Source: Nematostella vectensis (lineage: Eukaryota > Cnidaria > Anthozoa > Actiniaria > Edwardsiidae). Taken from it: a stretch of DNA of 64,000 nucleotides. The notes beneath the pieces are model-generated. The model saw only the letters and a list, made by a program, of their open reading frames with translations, was not told where the DNA came from and ran no database searches. The stretch is taken from assembly GCF_932526225.1 (NCBI RefSeq), contig NC_064034.1, positions 14,148,887 through 14,212,886 on the forward strand. The letters are read 5' to 3'. This document shows, in pieces, positions 26,030 to 37,640 of this stretch. Position 1 is the first letter of the stretch, and every line of letters begins with the position of its first letter. A program made the translations under genes and the position numbers.

Positions 26030-27205
26030 GTCCAATTCGACTCGGCGACTCGAACTTTAACCTATTATCACACTCGAACCAATTCGCGGCAAACGTCGCA
26101 CCGTCCATGTACCTATTTCCAAAACAATAGGTTTGACTGAATTAGGTTCATGTTAGGTACGACGTATGCCTTAAGCCTAAAAAAACGCAAACAATTATAT
26201 TGTCAACAATGAGACTTACTGTGTTGTTCGCGACGACAAGATCTCGCGAAAGAAAAATCCATTTCTCTTGGTGCTTTTGTCTATTCTGAATATGAAACCA
26301 GATAATATACAAAGCAATAATTTAGAAAATGGTTGTTAAGAGAAGGTAGTTGTCGAAGTGTCATTAATGCTTTCGTTATACCTTAGTGTTTGTGTAAAGA
26401 AAGGTAGGTAAAAACACAATTATAAACAGAATGAGAATAGCTGTTGCACCGAGAAAGATAATTTTCTAGCGTTTTTTTAAAGTTTTTTCGCTCCATCGTA
26501 AAGTCTTGTCACTCCGCCTGCTTGCTCTATCGTGCTATAAAAGCGAAGCTATAGCTACCAACAAAATATGGGTGATAGTACCCCCTGGTGATGTGACGGG
26601 TCAATTTATGCCGCCTTCTTTTGCCCAATGGTGTTTTATAGCCGCTAGCATAAAATTCCTAGCATAAAAAGTCTGTTTTTAATATTTACTTAACCTGAGA
26701 TAAAGAATAGGTTTAGAGTTTTTATATAATGTCATAGATGAAAATTAAACATTTGACCACAAGCAATGAAACAAGCGATTTTCAGATGGTGAAAACATAA
26801 AACAACCCGCAGTCAGTTCAGAGGGGCGCTTGCATCAAGCTTTAAAATGTGTACAAAAAATGGTTATGGAGTAGCTTTTGAATTCCATATTGATTCCATC
26901 TATGATTTTCTATTAAGACATGTATTTGTCATGTTAAATTATTGTTTTGTTCTTGATTTTTTTTACTTCACAGCATATCGATCATTGTGTTCACCGAAAA
27001 AAACAAAACTCATCTAACCTTGAGGACAAGTTGGAGCTGACTTGTCCATCTCTGTCTAAGGCTTGCAGCATACGTCGGACCAAACTAAAACATTATTCAG
27101 TCGAACCTATTGTTTTAGAAATAGGTACATGGAAGGAACAACGTTTGCCCCGAATCAGTTCGGATGTAATTAATAGATTCAAGTTCAAGTCTCCGGTGAA
27201 CAGAG
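26030..27205. repeat. Inverted-repeat element, arms about 140 bp
   Basis: Bases 26,035-26,175 pair with 27,060-27,205 as imperfect inverted repeats. The best conserved core is TCCATGTACCTATTTCC (left) against its complement near 27,120-27,137. The ~880-bp centre has no recognisable gene. It is probably a non-autonomous DNA element of unknown superfamily. Confidence 0.6.
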
Positions 27206-27297
27206 GGAGCCCACTAAACTTAGCGCATTGTTAATCAAGCATGTGCTGTTAACTTCCTTTGTGAATATTGATTAGGTCACGAAGTCTTTAATACACC

Positions 27298-28832
27298 TTT
27301 TGCTGTTCATTAACGGGAAAGGGACATTCATTTGTGCCAAAAGTTACATCGATAGCGTGTATTGTACGTTCATCAACATCGCACGAAACATCATTTTGCG
27401 TGGCTCGACTTTCAATAACAATAATTGAATATTCGTGAACATTCATTAGCATCAACGGAGAACGCAATTGGATATTCAATTCGATTGGAACGAACATTCT
27501 TTTGCGCGCAATGAAAATTCAATTGCACGTTTGGACAATCAGTAGCGTTTAATGACAATCAGTTATACGAAATAGAAAATTCATTAGTGCTATTAACATA
27601 AACAAGGACAATCAACAAGCCATTTCAGAGATTAAGTACGCAGCAGCTTTGTCTCCTATTATCTTTGCTCTACAAAGGAGTTCGTTCGTAGGAGTGCGGA
27701 TATTGTTCATTTGCCCAATCAAATTGCAGCTTGTAAGAGCTGCGTACTGACCCATTTCAGACAATCATGTTCATCAAGGTGACATTCGTGAATGTGGTTT
27801 GACAATCATTTGTTCGATTCAAACAAACATTATAAGAAAAGAACATATCAATAGTTTTATTTCGATTTTTGAAGTGACATTTATACCTGAAATTGATCTC
27901 TATTAACACAGCGAGGTATGCATAAAACGAAACAATTGCCCACATTTCGCCCCCGTGACTGTTCCTATGTTGTAGCCTCCGATGTTGAGAAGGGCGAACT
28001 TTTTAGCTCAGTGTTTGGGCCGGTATCTAGTGGGTTATGGTGCGCTGGTGCACCGTCGTAAATAAAAATGACGTTTTCGTTGGGGTAAAGATTCAGTCGT
28101 GTTTGTGAAGTCGTTGAATCTTTGTGCATTCATTCCCCCGATGATAGAAAAGTGGAAGATAAGACCGTTAGTGGGCGAAATAGCCAAAGTGACTGTGATA
28201 TTTCTTCCAATTTGGCCATATACTTGGCGGTACGCTCTCTCTACCCTCTTCTAGCTCTTCCCTGTGTTCGAGGGGTTTCTCGGCGGCATTTCTCATACAA
28301 ACGTTTTCTGTTTTTCTATAGTGAACGAGTATTTATAGTTCTATATTTCTCTTAATTTTAGGAGCCAACTGCTCAAAGAAAAAAGAAAAAATAGTAACTC
28401 TAATGAAATTTTATTTTTCCTTGTTGTTTGGTTTAAATCGGATAAATGGTTGTCAAACCACATTGATGAATGTCACATTGATGAACATAATTGTCTGAGA
28501 AGGCTTATTGATTGTCTTGGTTTATGTTAATAGCACTAATGAATTTTCTATTTTTTATAACTGATTGTCAATAAACGCTACTGATTGTCCAAACGTGTAA
28601 TTGAATTTTCGATTGCATGCAAAAGAATGTTCATTCAATCCCGAATGAATGCCCAATTGCGTTATTGATTGTCCGTTGATGCTATTGAATAGTCGCGCAT
28701 ATTCAATCATTGTTATTGAAAGTCGAGACACGCTAAGGATGTTTCGTGCGATGTTGATGAACGTACAATGCACGTTAACGATACAACGTTTGGCACAAAT
28801 GAATGTCCCTTTCCCGTTATTGAACAGCAAAA
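27298..28832. mobile_element. Foldback-type element with long inverted arms
   Basis: The left end TTTTGCTGTTCATTAACGGG and the right end CCCGTTATTGAACAGCAAAA are inverted complements, and the complementarity runs inward for several hundred bases (27,298 to about 27,840 against 28,430 to 28,832), with one arm carrying an extra segment near 27,640-27,755. The arms are full of short GACAATCA/TGATTGTC motifs. The centre has no known ORF. It ends 6 bp before signature copy 3. Confidence 0.7.
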
Positions 28833-28838
28833 AATGTA

Positions 28839-28876
28839 ATATATAGATTTAGGCACTGCCTAAAAGCGGAGCCAGC
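28839..28876 (+). repeat. 38-bp palindromic signature, copy 3
   Basis: Matches the consensus. Here it is followed by the repeat C body (ATTTAACACC...GTGTTGACTGA), not by the unit A/B body. Confidence 0.9.
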
Positions 28877-29578
28877 ATTTAACACCTTTTTGTGTTGACT
28901 GATAGGGGTAGTTTTAGGGGGATCTTGGTGTTTCTAGAATGTTTTTTTTTAATGAGATTAAAAATATGTCAAATTTTACTGCCATGTTATTATGAATTGT
29001 ATTGGCCCCTCCAAATGGATCAAGCAAGAATAAATTCAATATTATTAAATATGCATTGTGAAAGTTAACAAAATACTTAAACTTGGTGTGAAAAAGGCTG
29101 TCAAAGTTCAAGGTGTCTTAGTTGACGAGAATGTTTTTTCAAGAGTCTAATGGTCAGTTCTTATTTCCCTTTATAGAAGTTCCACTATGTATATCTTTAT
29201 CAAAACACCATTCTAACAAGCTTGACCTTGTGAAGAATGTATCAAGGATGTAACAGCATTCCAAAGATTTAGATGCCATACTGTAGTTCATAGGCGGATC
29301 TAGCTTTTTGCCAAGGGGGGATTTGGCCCAAAAATTTTCGTCATTATTTTACCTTCGTAACGATTTGGAATGAAAAAATACACTGAAAACAATAAAAAAA
29401 GAAAGCCCAAGGGGAGGTTTAAACCCCCTAGCCCCCCCCCCCCCCCCCCCACCCCATAGACCCACTATTGTAGTTTTCATGTACCACAACTGATTATTCA
29501 GAAGAATGTGTTGAAACTAAACTACACAAACATACCTCCTGTCATGCATTACGTATTGGTGACCCACCCATTGGCCTG
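28877..29578 (+). repeat. Repeat C, copy 1, left part
   Basis: It matches 49,937-50,420 from the GTGTTGACTGAT segment through the CATGCATTAC(A/G)TATTGGTG segment. The copy is split by the Harbinger transposon and resumes at 37,129. It contains a C(n) homopolymer at about 29,434-29,450. No gene seen. Confidence 0.75.
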
Positions 29579-30908
29579 GGGCCGGTTCCTGAAAAGCCGA
29601 TTAGCGCTAACCCAGGGTTAAATTGACCCTAACCCATGATTAAATTTTTACCCCCGAATTCGTTCTGTTCCCGAAACGCCGGTTAGCGCTAACCCAGGGT
29701 TAGTTTGGGGAATAAATCTAACCCTGCTCGCGAGGTGGGTTAACTCGCTAATCCATGGATTAGCGCAAGCTGGCAAAAAGCAAAATGGCGGATTTGTTGC
29801 TTTGCCGCGTCGGGGAAGCTTACCCGCAAGCTCGCGAACGCCGCTTTCGCTTGTTTAACGGAAGCCTTGATGACTTCCTCAACGACCAAGAGGTCAAATC
29901 GAGGTTCCGCTTTCGGAAAGACACAATTGAGTATATAACACAGTTTTTGAGGGAGGAATTAAGCCGGGATACGCGACGAAATCACGCACTTGCCCCAATA
30001 GTCCAAGTTCTTGTCGCACTACGCTTTTACGCTTCGGGGAGTTTTTTGCAAATCATAGGCGATACATTGTCTCAGATATGACAAGAGCGCTTGTTAGCAA
30101 AGCTGACCGCTTCATCAAATGGCCTTCGCGAGAGAGGCAAAGGGAGATAAAGCAGGCATTTTACGACAAGCACGGCTTCCCTGGAGTTATCGGCTGTATT
30201 GACGGGACTCGTGTAAAGCTCCAGGCCCCGACAAATCATGAGAACGATTATGTCAATCGGAAAGGGCAGCACAGCATTAACGTGCAAGCCGTGTGTGACA
30301 ACAAAGGTAAAATATTATAAGGTGTGAAGATGGGGGGGGGGGGGGGGGGTATAAAACAACAACTTCACTGCATGCCAAGTAATTGCAGAGGCAGCCAAGG
30401 AACTCATGCAAAACTCTAAGGCTGAAAGCAGTTTTTTTTATATATCTTTTGAAAACCTTGCAGGTTCTTACCAGAGGATGGTTGGGATAGATGCACCCCC
30501 TTAATAATAATAACAACAACAAGAAGAATATCAATCAATCAGCTCTCAATCAGCCAAACAATATTTCTCTTACTTTAAGAATGGGTCCCCCTCACAATAC
30601 AAGCACACTGCTTGTTTGCATCCTTTAGATCTATCTATTTGCTATGGGGGTGAAGGGAAGGGTTTGACCCAAAAATTTACTAATACATACATTGATCCTC
30701 TATCGTCCTTATCCAGCTTTGCTTTTACTTTTTTATTTATTGTTTTTATTAAGATGAACTTGTTTCAACTTTATTTTTTGCAGGTCTCTTCACCAACATT
30801 GTTGCCCGTTGGCCTGGTAGCACTCATGATGCTTTCATATTTCGGAATTCATCTATTCAAAATACGCTGGAAAGGGAGCACACAAGGATAGATGAGGGGG
30901 TACTTGTA

Positions 30909-33608
30909 CACTGTTAGTTTCAGAGAGTAGTTTTAACTCCAAAAAGGGAGTAAAAAAACGAGGTACAAAATGACTCCCTTTTTGGAGTAATTTTTTTACT
31001 CCCTTTTTTTCTACTCCCTCAAGGGAGTAGATTTTACCCCTGTAGGGGAGTAACTAAAGGGAGTGATTTATTAGGTTGCTTGCTATTAAAGGAGTACAAT
31101 TTACCCTCAAAATGGAGTTATTTTTTACTCCTTTTTTTCCTACTCTCTCAGGGAGTAGATTTTACCCACTTTAGGGGGTAGCTAAGTGGAGTAATTTACT
31201 AGGTTGCTTAGAGTTACTCCATTAAAAGAGTACAATTCACCCTCAAAATGGGAGTCAATTTTTACTCCCTATTTTGTTATTTCCCCCTACTAATTGTGTA
31301 ACTAAAGGGATGATTTCAACACCCTCCCCCCTGTTTTTACAAAATGGCTGTTTAAACTCCACCTACTTCAGGGGTTAATACTGGAGAAAGTAGAGTAATT
31401 TAGAAACACCAAGGAAAAGACGTTTTTATGAATTTGACAAATCATTTAATTAAACAATTCAGTTTAAAAAATAACAAAAATATAAGTTGAAAAAAATGTT
31501 TGAAAAATAATAGTCATTTGACATAAGGTATCCAGGACAAAATTACTAACAAGTGTCCCAACATAACAAAGCTGAAACAAACATAACACAATATTATTTT
31601 TCTATAACAACTTTAACAGCTTTTGAACATTACCCTTTTTGGCGTCATTACGGTTTTCCAAAAGAACTGCCTCCTCCTCCATCTTTGTATATTCAGATAA
31701 GAAGCTAGAAGCCTAATGCCTCTATATGCACCATTTTTAACAAATTTAAAAATTTGAACCTGGTAGGCTAGCTTGAAAAGATAACTAGGTTCTTCATATG
31801 CAGGGTTTACTGTGATCAGAATATACGGACAAAAACCAACTACAGTAACATTAGATATTCAAAATAAATATCTGGACAAATTTTAGGTGCAAGACTGATT
31901 ACTAGGTTTTTACTAAGCTAAGTTATTCAATTTTGTGCTTCAAGTAACAGTTTATAAAGCATAGGCGCTTTAGATGTAAGTACAGTGATTAGTGAATAAC
32001 TTAAGTTTACACAGTTTTTATTCGTTTCTTGCGATTTACGCATTGATACATTCCTTTTACCTCAAACTTCTTTCTTTTCTGGCTTTCAACTCGAGCACAT
32101 TTTACTATCTCTATCATAATGTCCTGCGAAGATAATAAAAGAAACACATAAAAAGGTAGTATTGCTTTGGAAGATAACAAAGAATCACAAAACATATCAG
32201 TCTAGTTCGAGAAATCCGCTCACGAACGATGATTTGATGCTGAAGTTGGTCGCAAAAATCACATTTAGTATTGAACCTATCACATTATAAAGCCCATTAC
32301 ACACTAACCTTTAACTTCAATCCATGTTCTGCCATCAAATCCTCAAAAAAGGTGGATTACGCGTAGAAAAGACGGGAATAAACGGCTATCTGTTTGGAGG
32401 TTATGATAATGATGGTTTCGTTCGACCGTTATGATTTTGCGCCTTGGGCCCAAGCCCCTCTCGGCCACTAAAGCGAGGGACGCCCGGTACATTTTGGTTT
32501 TACGGGCCCTGGTGAGCCGTCTTCTATCTGCAAAGCGGGACTTCTTTTTTTTTATAATCTCAAGTAGCATTTCTATTAGAAACAATATATATTATTTTAT
32601 AATGTTCAAATCGGATCTAAGAATTTTATACAATTATCACCCTACCTATCTTTCTTTTAAATGCAGTACTAATTATTCTGAGCGAATTTTGAAAGTACAC
32701 CACATAAAACTCATGTTCGAGTCCAAGCCTGTCTTTGATTACATTTCTTATTGTTGTAGTATAGCTGACAATATATGCAAGTATGGCGAGGCCTGTTCTT
32801 GTATTGAAAATGTTATTTTAGGATTTCCTAAGAATTTCCTAAGAGTTCCTAAATTGTAGAACTTCAAATCTTCTTCCTAAGATTTTCTTATCCAAATTAT
32901 TTCAATTTTCTGGTCTACTGCTTATACTAGGAAATTTTAGGAAGTTTAATTATATTTTGTTGTTTTGATCGAACTTAGGAAATCTTAGGAAACTCCTAGG
33001 CACAGGGTAGAGTTTTTTGTCTCAATACCAATAAATACGATAAATTATTATTTTTATCTTTTGTCTTATATAATAAAGACTATCGTTTTCCTTCTTAAAT
33101 TCAGCTAATTCAGAGTAAAAAAAAACAACTCTCTTTATTTTATATATTTGGAGTGGTTTGTTACTGCTCTAAAAAGATACAGCTGGAGTAAAAACTACTC
33201 TTTCAACACGAGATGGCTGGAGTAGTTTTTACTCTTCAAAACCTACCCCCTAAAAGGAGTACTTTTTTACTCCATTTCTTGACTATCTGGAGTAAAAATA
33301 ACTCTTTTCACTTCAGATAGTTGGAGTAGCTTTTACTCTGCTAAAATTACTCCCAGAAAAGAGTACTTTTTACTCCATTATTTGACCAACAAGAGTGAAA
33401 ATTACTCTTTTTCTAATAAACATTCGATACTAATTCTCAGCAGAGTAAAAATTACTCCGTTAAGGGAGTAAACAAAAAAATTACTCCTCAGTGGAGTAGT
33501 TTTTACTCCAATAAAGGAGTTCAAACTACTCCTTTAAAAGTACTCTATCGCAAAGAGTAGTTTTTACTCTCTGAGTGGAGTAAAAATAACTCCCTGAAAC
33601 TAACAGTG
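30909..33608. mobile_element. Nested DNA element, 2,700 bp, TA target, GGAGTAAAA-rich ends
   Basis: The left end is CACTGTTAGTTTCAGAGAG and the right end CTGAAACTAACAGTG, flanked by TA on each side (30,907-30,908 and 33,609-33,610). About 500 bp at the left end and 460 bp at the right are composed of repeated GGAGTAAAAATTACTCC-like palindromes. A TA target suits Tc1/mariner, but no transposase is recognisable inside (ORFs at 32,431-32,859 and opposite look non-coding). It interrupts exon 2 of the Harbinger transposase, so it is younger than that insertion. Confidence 0.8.
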
Positions 33609-33684
33609 TAAGGGGACAGTGGGTATCCATGCCGCCCCTTCCTCATGACACCCTATCCTAACCCAGCCAACCAGCATCAGGTAA

Positions 33685-33934
33685 GGGAGTGTTCATTAAA
33701 TACACCGAGGGGGGGGGGGGAGGGAAGATTGTGGGGGACTCCGCAATTTTTTTACCACCAAAAGGGGGGGCTCTGAATAAAAAGGTCTCTAAGGGAAAGA
33801 GAAAGAAAATTTTAGGGTTCTATAAGGGGGGCACCGAAAAAAAATTGTTTACAATGAAAGGGGGGCTCTGAAATTTTAAGGTGTCTTGGGTAAAAATCTT
33901 CCCTCCCCCCTCAGTGTAATTAATGAACACTCCC
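33685..33934. mobile_element. Harbinger-type MITE, 250 bp, TAA target
   Basis: GGGAGTGTTCATTAAATACAC at the left and its near complement at the right (GTGTAATTAATGAACACTCC) are flanked by TAA (33,682-33,684 and 33,935-33,937). The 3-bp TAA duplication is typical of Tourist-like MITEs. It lies at the fourth base of a transposase intron; the TAA duplication leaves the donor reading GTAAGG. Confidence 0.85.
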
Positions 33935-35600
33935 TAAGAATTTTTTTTAAATAATGAGACAACTAAATTGTTGTATATTTTCATAACTTCTCCATTACCA
34001 CTGATAGTAATACCCAATAAATTCAATAAACCTGAAAAGTGAAAATGTGCACTAAAAAGGTACTGCACTGAGTGGATATCATGGCACTCAATTAAAAAAG
34101 TCTACATGTTACAACACCTGAATAATACATTGAAACTTTTTTATGTATGATTTAAATAATAGGAAATTATCCAGGAAATAACCCACAATTCGTAGTGCTT
34201 TTTTTATGAAACCTATGCAACACTGTCGTAGTCAAGCCAGCATACAAGAGAACAAGGATATTAGAGTGTATACGAGTTAAACAATCTAAAGTGCATTTCA
34301 CTCTAATACCTTGGTATACAGTTATCTATACATACCATAGACAGATGCACAAAATTTATTTCAATCCATTTATTTCAAAATATATATTTTTTACTATGTT
34401 ATTAGGAAGACTTCAATGAAGCCCATTCAAAAACAAGGGTTAAAATTGAACAATGCTTTGGCCTATTCAAGAGGCGGTTCCACCTTATGCACGGTGAGGT
34501 CATAATGAAGCCCGAGAAAGTCAGCCAGTTAATAGGGGCTTGTGCTGTATTGCATAATATTGCAATCTTGAGAAATGACATATATGATGGCCCAGCAGCT
34601 GGACCTGATGATGAGCCAGATCTGAATGTGTATCAGGGCCCTGAGGATGGAAAGATCATTAGAGACTTTATTTCAAACTCCTATTTTTAATATATATTGC
34701 TTTTGTATTTGTCCTACCCCAGTATCATCACAACACTGGACCCAAAAGCTACAATAAAAAACTTTCAGGCAGTCAATGGACAGTGAAATCCAACAAAGGT
34801 ATTCTCACATGCTGCTATTAATTGTTTTCTGCTGTCTTCATTGCGTTGTTGATTGGTTGAGGGCTTTTTAAAAGAAGTTTGGGAATACATTAGAACTATC
34901 CATACTTTTGGTTTCAGTGCTGTAAGTATTTTTGAGAGAATGTAACTGTTGTTTTTTTTTAATTGTTAATTGCTTAGATAATAATGAGGACATATTTCCT
35001 ATCATAAAAAAGAAATGCAATTATCTATTGTAATTCATGAGAATATGTATGATGCAGCTTTGTACAAAGTAAAGATAATGGCTCAGAGAAGCTTAAACTT
35101 GACTAGAAGTCTAGTAAGTCTTAATAATTTGTATTACTACATGCATGTTGCATGTGTCTCAGAGGATTTCTATTATAGACATAGAAGAATGGGGAAATAA
35201 TTAATAGTGGTAGATGCTGAATTTCAAAGCTTCAAAAATTTCCATCTCTATTTGCTGCATTGAAGGCGGCAAAAAAAATAAAAAGGAATGGCCATATAGT
35301 ACATTTCAGATATCAAGATTTCATCACAGTGTGCTCTCCAGACAGTGGCAGCTGTGGCGCTCAGCCACGCTGTAGTTTTCAAGTGTTGCAGTTGAGTTAA
35401 ACAGAAAATTTTCACACAAAAATTTTTTTGCAACATTCCTTCCAATCATCAAATCAATCCTAAGTCATTTTTTTAAACATTATTAATGTGCTGCCACTAT
35501 GGCAAAAAATACTGGGGATAACACTGGATCATAAGAGATATTGTTAGAAAAACACATTGTGGGTTATTTTGACAATCATTGAGACTTTTGGGTGCTCACC

Positions 35601-36840
35601 TCATTCCTCTGTTATACTTTTCCTCAAAAGAAAGACCTCCAATTGTAGTTTTTGATTTTTCAGGAGGAGATTCTCCTTTTGAAGCTGTAAGGCCTCATAC
35701 TGCACTTGTAGTACGTCATCTGCATTAATTTTTTTTTTCTTTGGAGGAGGGGTAGCTGAAAAGGATATGACTAATTAATTAGAGTTTTATGGTGAATACC
35801 CTCAGTTTGTACCCCCTGGAGCCCCTGGGAATTCTAGAGTCGGGAAATACACAGAGAACCACCAAAAAGAGAACGGTTGATTTTGATGAGAACTTAAGTA
35901 TATACTTACATTTTAAGTTTTAAGATTTGAATAATAAACACAAAGAATCTATCCTTCACTGCACTTTCTTACCATGTAAAGTAGGAAGATGAACCTCTGA
36001 TTCTTCAACCTGATCTAAAACCGATGGTTCTTCTAAGTCATCAGTCAACGAATCGCCTGAAAACTACAAATTGAAATGAGGTATTTTTCATCTAGTCGAT
36101 CGGACGTCCCTGTGTTTACAAAAACTTAGTTAAATGAGTGAAGATGATATAAGAATTCACACGATTGAGATTCAGAAGCTTCGAATTGGAACACATCAGA
36201 ACAGACATGGCTGATACGCGAGTAGGAAAAGTTTTACAGTTGTGGCGTGTGAGACTGGGAACAATTAAGTATTTTTTATTTGGAGTAGGGAGGGGGTAGG
36301 ATTGCCGGCACGGAAGAAATTATTTCTAGAGGGAAACAAGATTGAAAAATAAATTTACTAAATAAACAAAAAATAAATAAATATAAAAAAGAGAACTTAT
36401 CGCGGTGTCATTATCCTTGTATGTTCTAAATGATTATAAAAACAAATTTTAGTCTTACCGGTCTCAAAACCAATCAGCCCGGAAAAACTGGGAGTGTCTT
36501 GGTACTCCTCTATTATTTTTGCCGTGGCGGCGGATGGAGGCTTGGGTGCTGGACCCCCTCCGGTTTTGCCCCTCTCCCGCTTGAACTCTGAGTTCTCCCT
36601 CTTTGCTTGGGAGAGGAGGTTTTTCCATTTGTCTTTTACCTCTACAAGACTTCGTGGAGCAACTCCAACTGCGTTCACTTTATCCTTTATTTCCTCCCAC
36701 ACACTATTCTTTAATTTGTTTGTGACAGAATTTGTCAACTTTGAATTTAGTATCTCTTTTTTCTCTGCCACCGACTCCGTGATAATAGTTATTTCCTCAA
36801 TGGAAAAATTCGGCTTGCGCTTTGACTTCTTGGAGTCCAT
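35601..36840 (-). CDS. Myb/SANT-like DNA-binding partner protein of Harbinger, 3 exons, about 206 aa
   Basis: Spliced on the minus strand from 36,840-36,459, 36,056-35,973 and 35,755-35,601 it gives an uninterrupted frame of 207 codons including the stop, with GT/AG at both introns. Exon 1 starts MDSKKSKRKPNFSIEEITII and contains a Myb/SANT-type trihelix (NSVWEEIKDKVNAVG, then VKDKWKNLLSQAKRE). Exon 2 is acidic (DSLTDDLEEPS). Exon 3 is a leucine-rich coiled coil (LQLQKENLLLKNQKLQLE) ending in ITEE. This architecture is that of the second gene of PIF/Harbinger transposons, whose product helps the transposase enter the nucleus and bind the ends. Divergently transcribed from the transposase and apparently intact, unlike it. 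Confidence 0.85.
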
Positions 36841-37128
36841 GTTTACGATCGGAAAAAAAAATAATCAAAAAGCCGAAAGTCGAAAAGGGCGCGAAAAGCG
36901 CGCGTTTGGCAGTTTTGTTTACGTCTTGGGAGTCCTGTGGTTGCTCGGAAAATCCCGCCAAACCGGTTTATGGCCGGTTTCTAGCTTGGAAGCCATTTCT
37001 AACCCAGGGTTAGTTAATCGGGGGTTAACTCGGCTTTCGGGAATGGTGAGTTATCCTTAGGTTAGCTAACCTAGGATTAGCGAATTTTAACCCAGGGTTA
37101 GGCGCTAATCTACAGGAACCGGCCCCTG

Positions 37129-37640
37129 TTGGTTATAGAAACCCTGGATCCACCCATACTGGCTACTCAAAAGTGGATGCAATGGAGGCAAATCCTAAAT
37201 TATTACTGAAAGTGCTTAATTCCAATTTCTAATTTCAAACCAAACCATTTTCATTGACCTATGTTAGGGTTAGAGAGAAATAAATATAACAAAAAGTCAA
37301 TGGGGAGAAGAAAAAGGGAGAAATTAATGACTCTATTTGAAAAAATGTGACTCTGCTTTAAAAAATATATAACAATAATGCAATAATACCTTAAATTAGC
37401 ATATTCCTAACATTTTCGCTTTTCTATTCACCTATAGGTTTGATATAAAATTGTTTTCTTTACAGATTTATTATTGAAAAAGCACAAGTAAAAAAAAAAG
37501 CACAAGGGAGGGAGGGACTATAGCTTTGATAAAAAAAAAAACTCATCAGTAACGCAACAACTTGGTTGAGCACTCTCCTAACATTTCCCCTTTCCACATT
37601 AATCTTTAGGTTGATAGAAATAATGTTTTCAGATTTATCA
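37129..37640 (+). repeat. Repeat C, copy 1, right part
   Basis: Continues the copy interrupted by Harbinger: AGAAACCCTGGATCCA, the AATTTCAAACCAAACC and CCTAACATTTCCCCTTTCC segments match 50,440-50,760 and 51,120-51,480. No coding content. Confidence 0.75.

Larger units (their letters stand above)
29785..34690 (+). pseudogene. Harbinger transposase (DDE), three exons, disrupted
   Basis: Exon 1 (29,785-30,306) starts MADLLLCRVGEAYP, carries the helix-turn-helix region and the first catalytic Asp (GCIDGTRVKLQAP). Exon 2 begins at 30,784 after a TTTTTTGCAG acceptor and gives ARWPGSTHDAFI with the second Asp; it is cut at 30,908 by a nested element and resumes at 33,611 (GDSGYPCRPFLMTPYPNP), ending at CAG/GTAAGG at 33,680. 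Exon 3 (34,406-34,690) has the Glu region (NEAHSKTRVKIEQCFG) and ends SNSYF. Near 30,065-30,078 a small deletion shifts the frame. The frameshift and the insertion inactivate it, although all three catalytic residues remain. Confidence 0.88.
29579..37125 (+). mobile_element. PIF/Harbinger DNA transposon, 7,547 bp, complete ends
   Basis: Inverted ends GGGCCGGTTCCTG and CAGGAACCGGCCC are flanked by a 3-bp duplication CTG (29,576-29,578 and 37,126-37,128). The 3-bp target duplication, the DDE transposase and the divergent Myb-like partner gene together define PIF/Harbinger. Subterminal DNA carries repeated GCGCTAACCCAGGGTTA motifs at both ends, likely binding sites for the element's own proteins. 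It splits repeat C. Two other elements are nested in it, at 30,909-33,608 and 33,685-33,934; without them it would be about 4.6 kb. Confidence 0.93.

Noticed and set aside
29434-29450. C(n) and G(n) homopolymers (also 30,333-30,348 and 41,232-41,257) as regulatory quadruplex sites
   Set aside because: They lie in non-coding repeats and are more simply replication slippage tracts; their lengths may also be assembly artefacts.
32431-32859. 142-codon ORF inside the nested element as its transposase
   Set aside because: It has low-complexity phenylalanine/isoleucine content and no catalytic motif.
36494-37060. 188-codon plus-strand ORF
   Set aside because: It lies antisense to exon 1 of the Myb-like gene and runs into the Harbinger terminal repeat.
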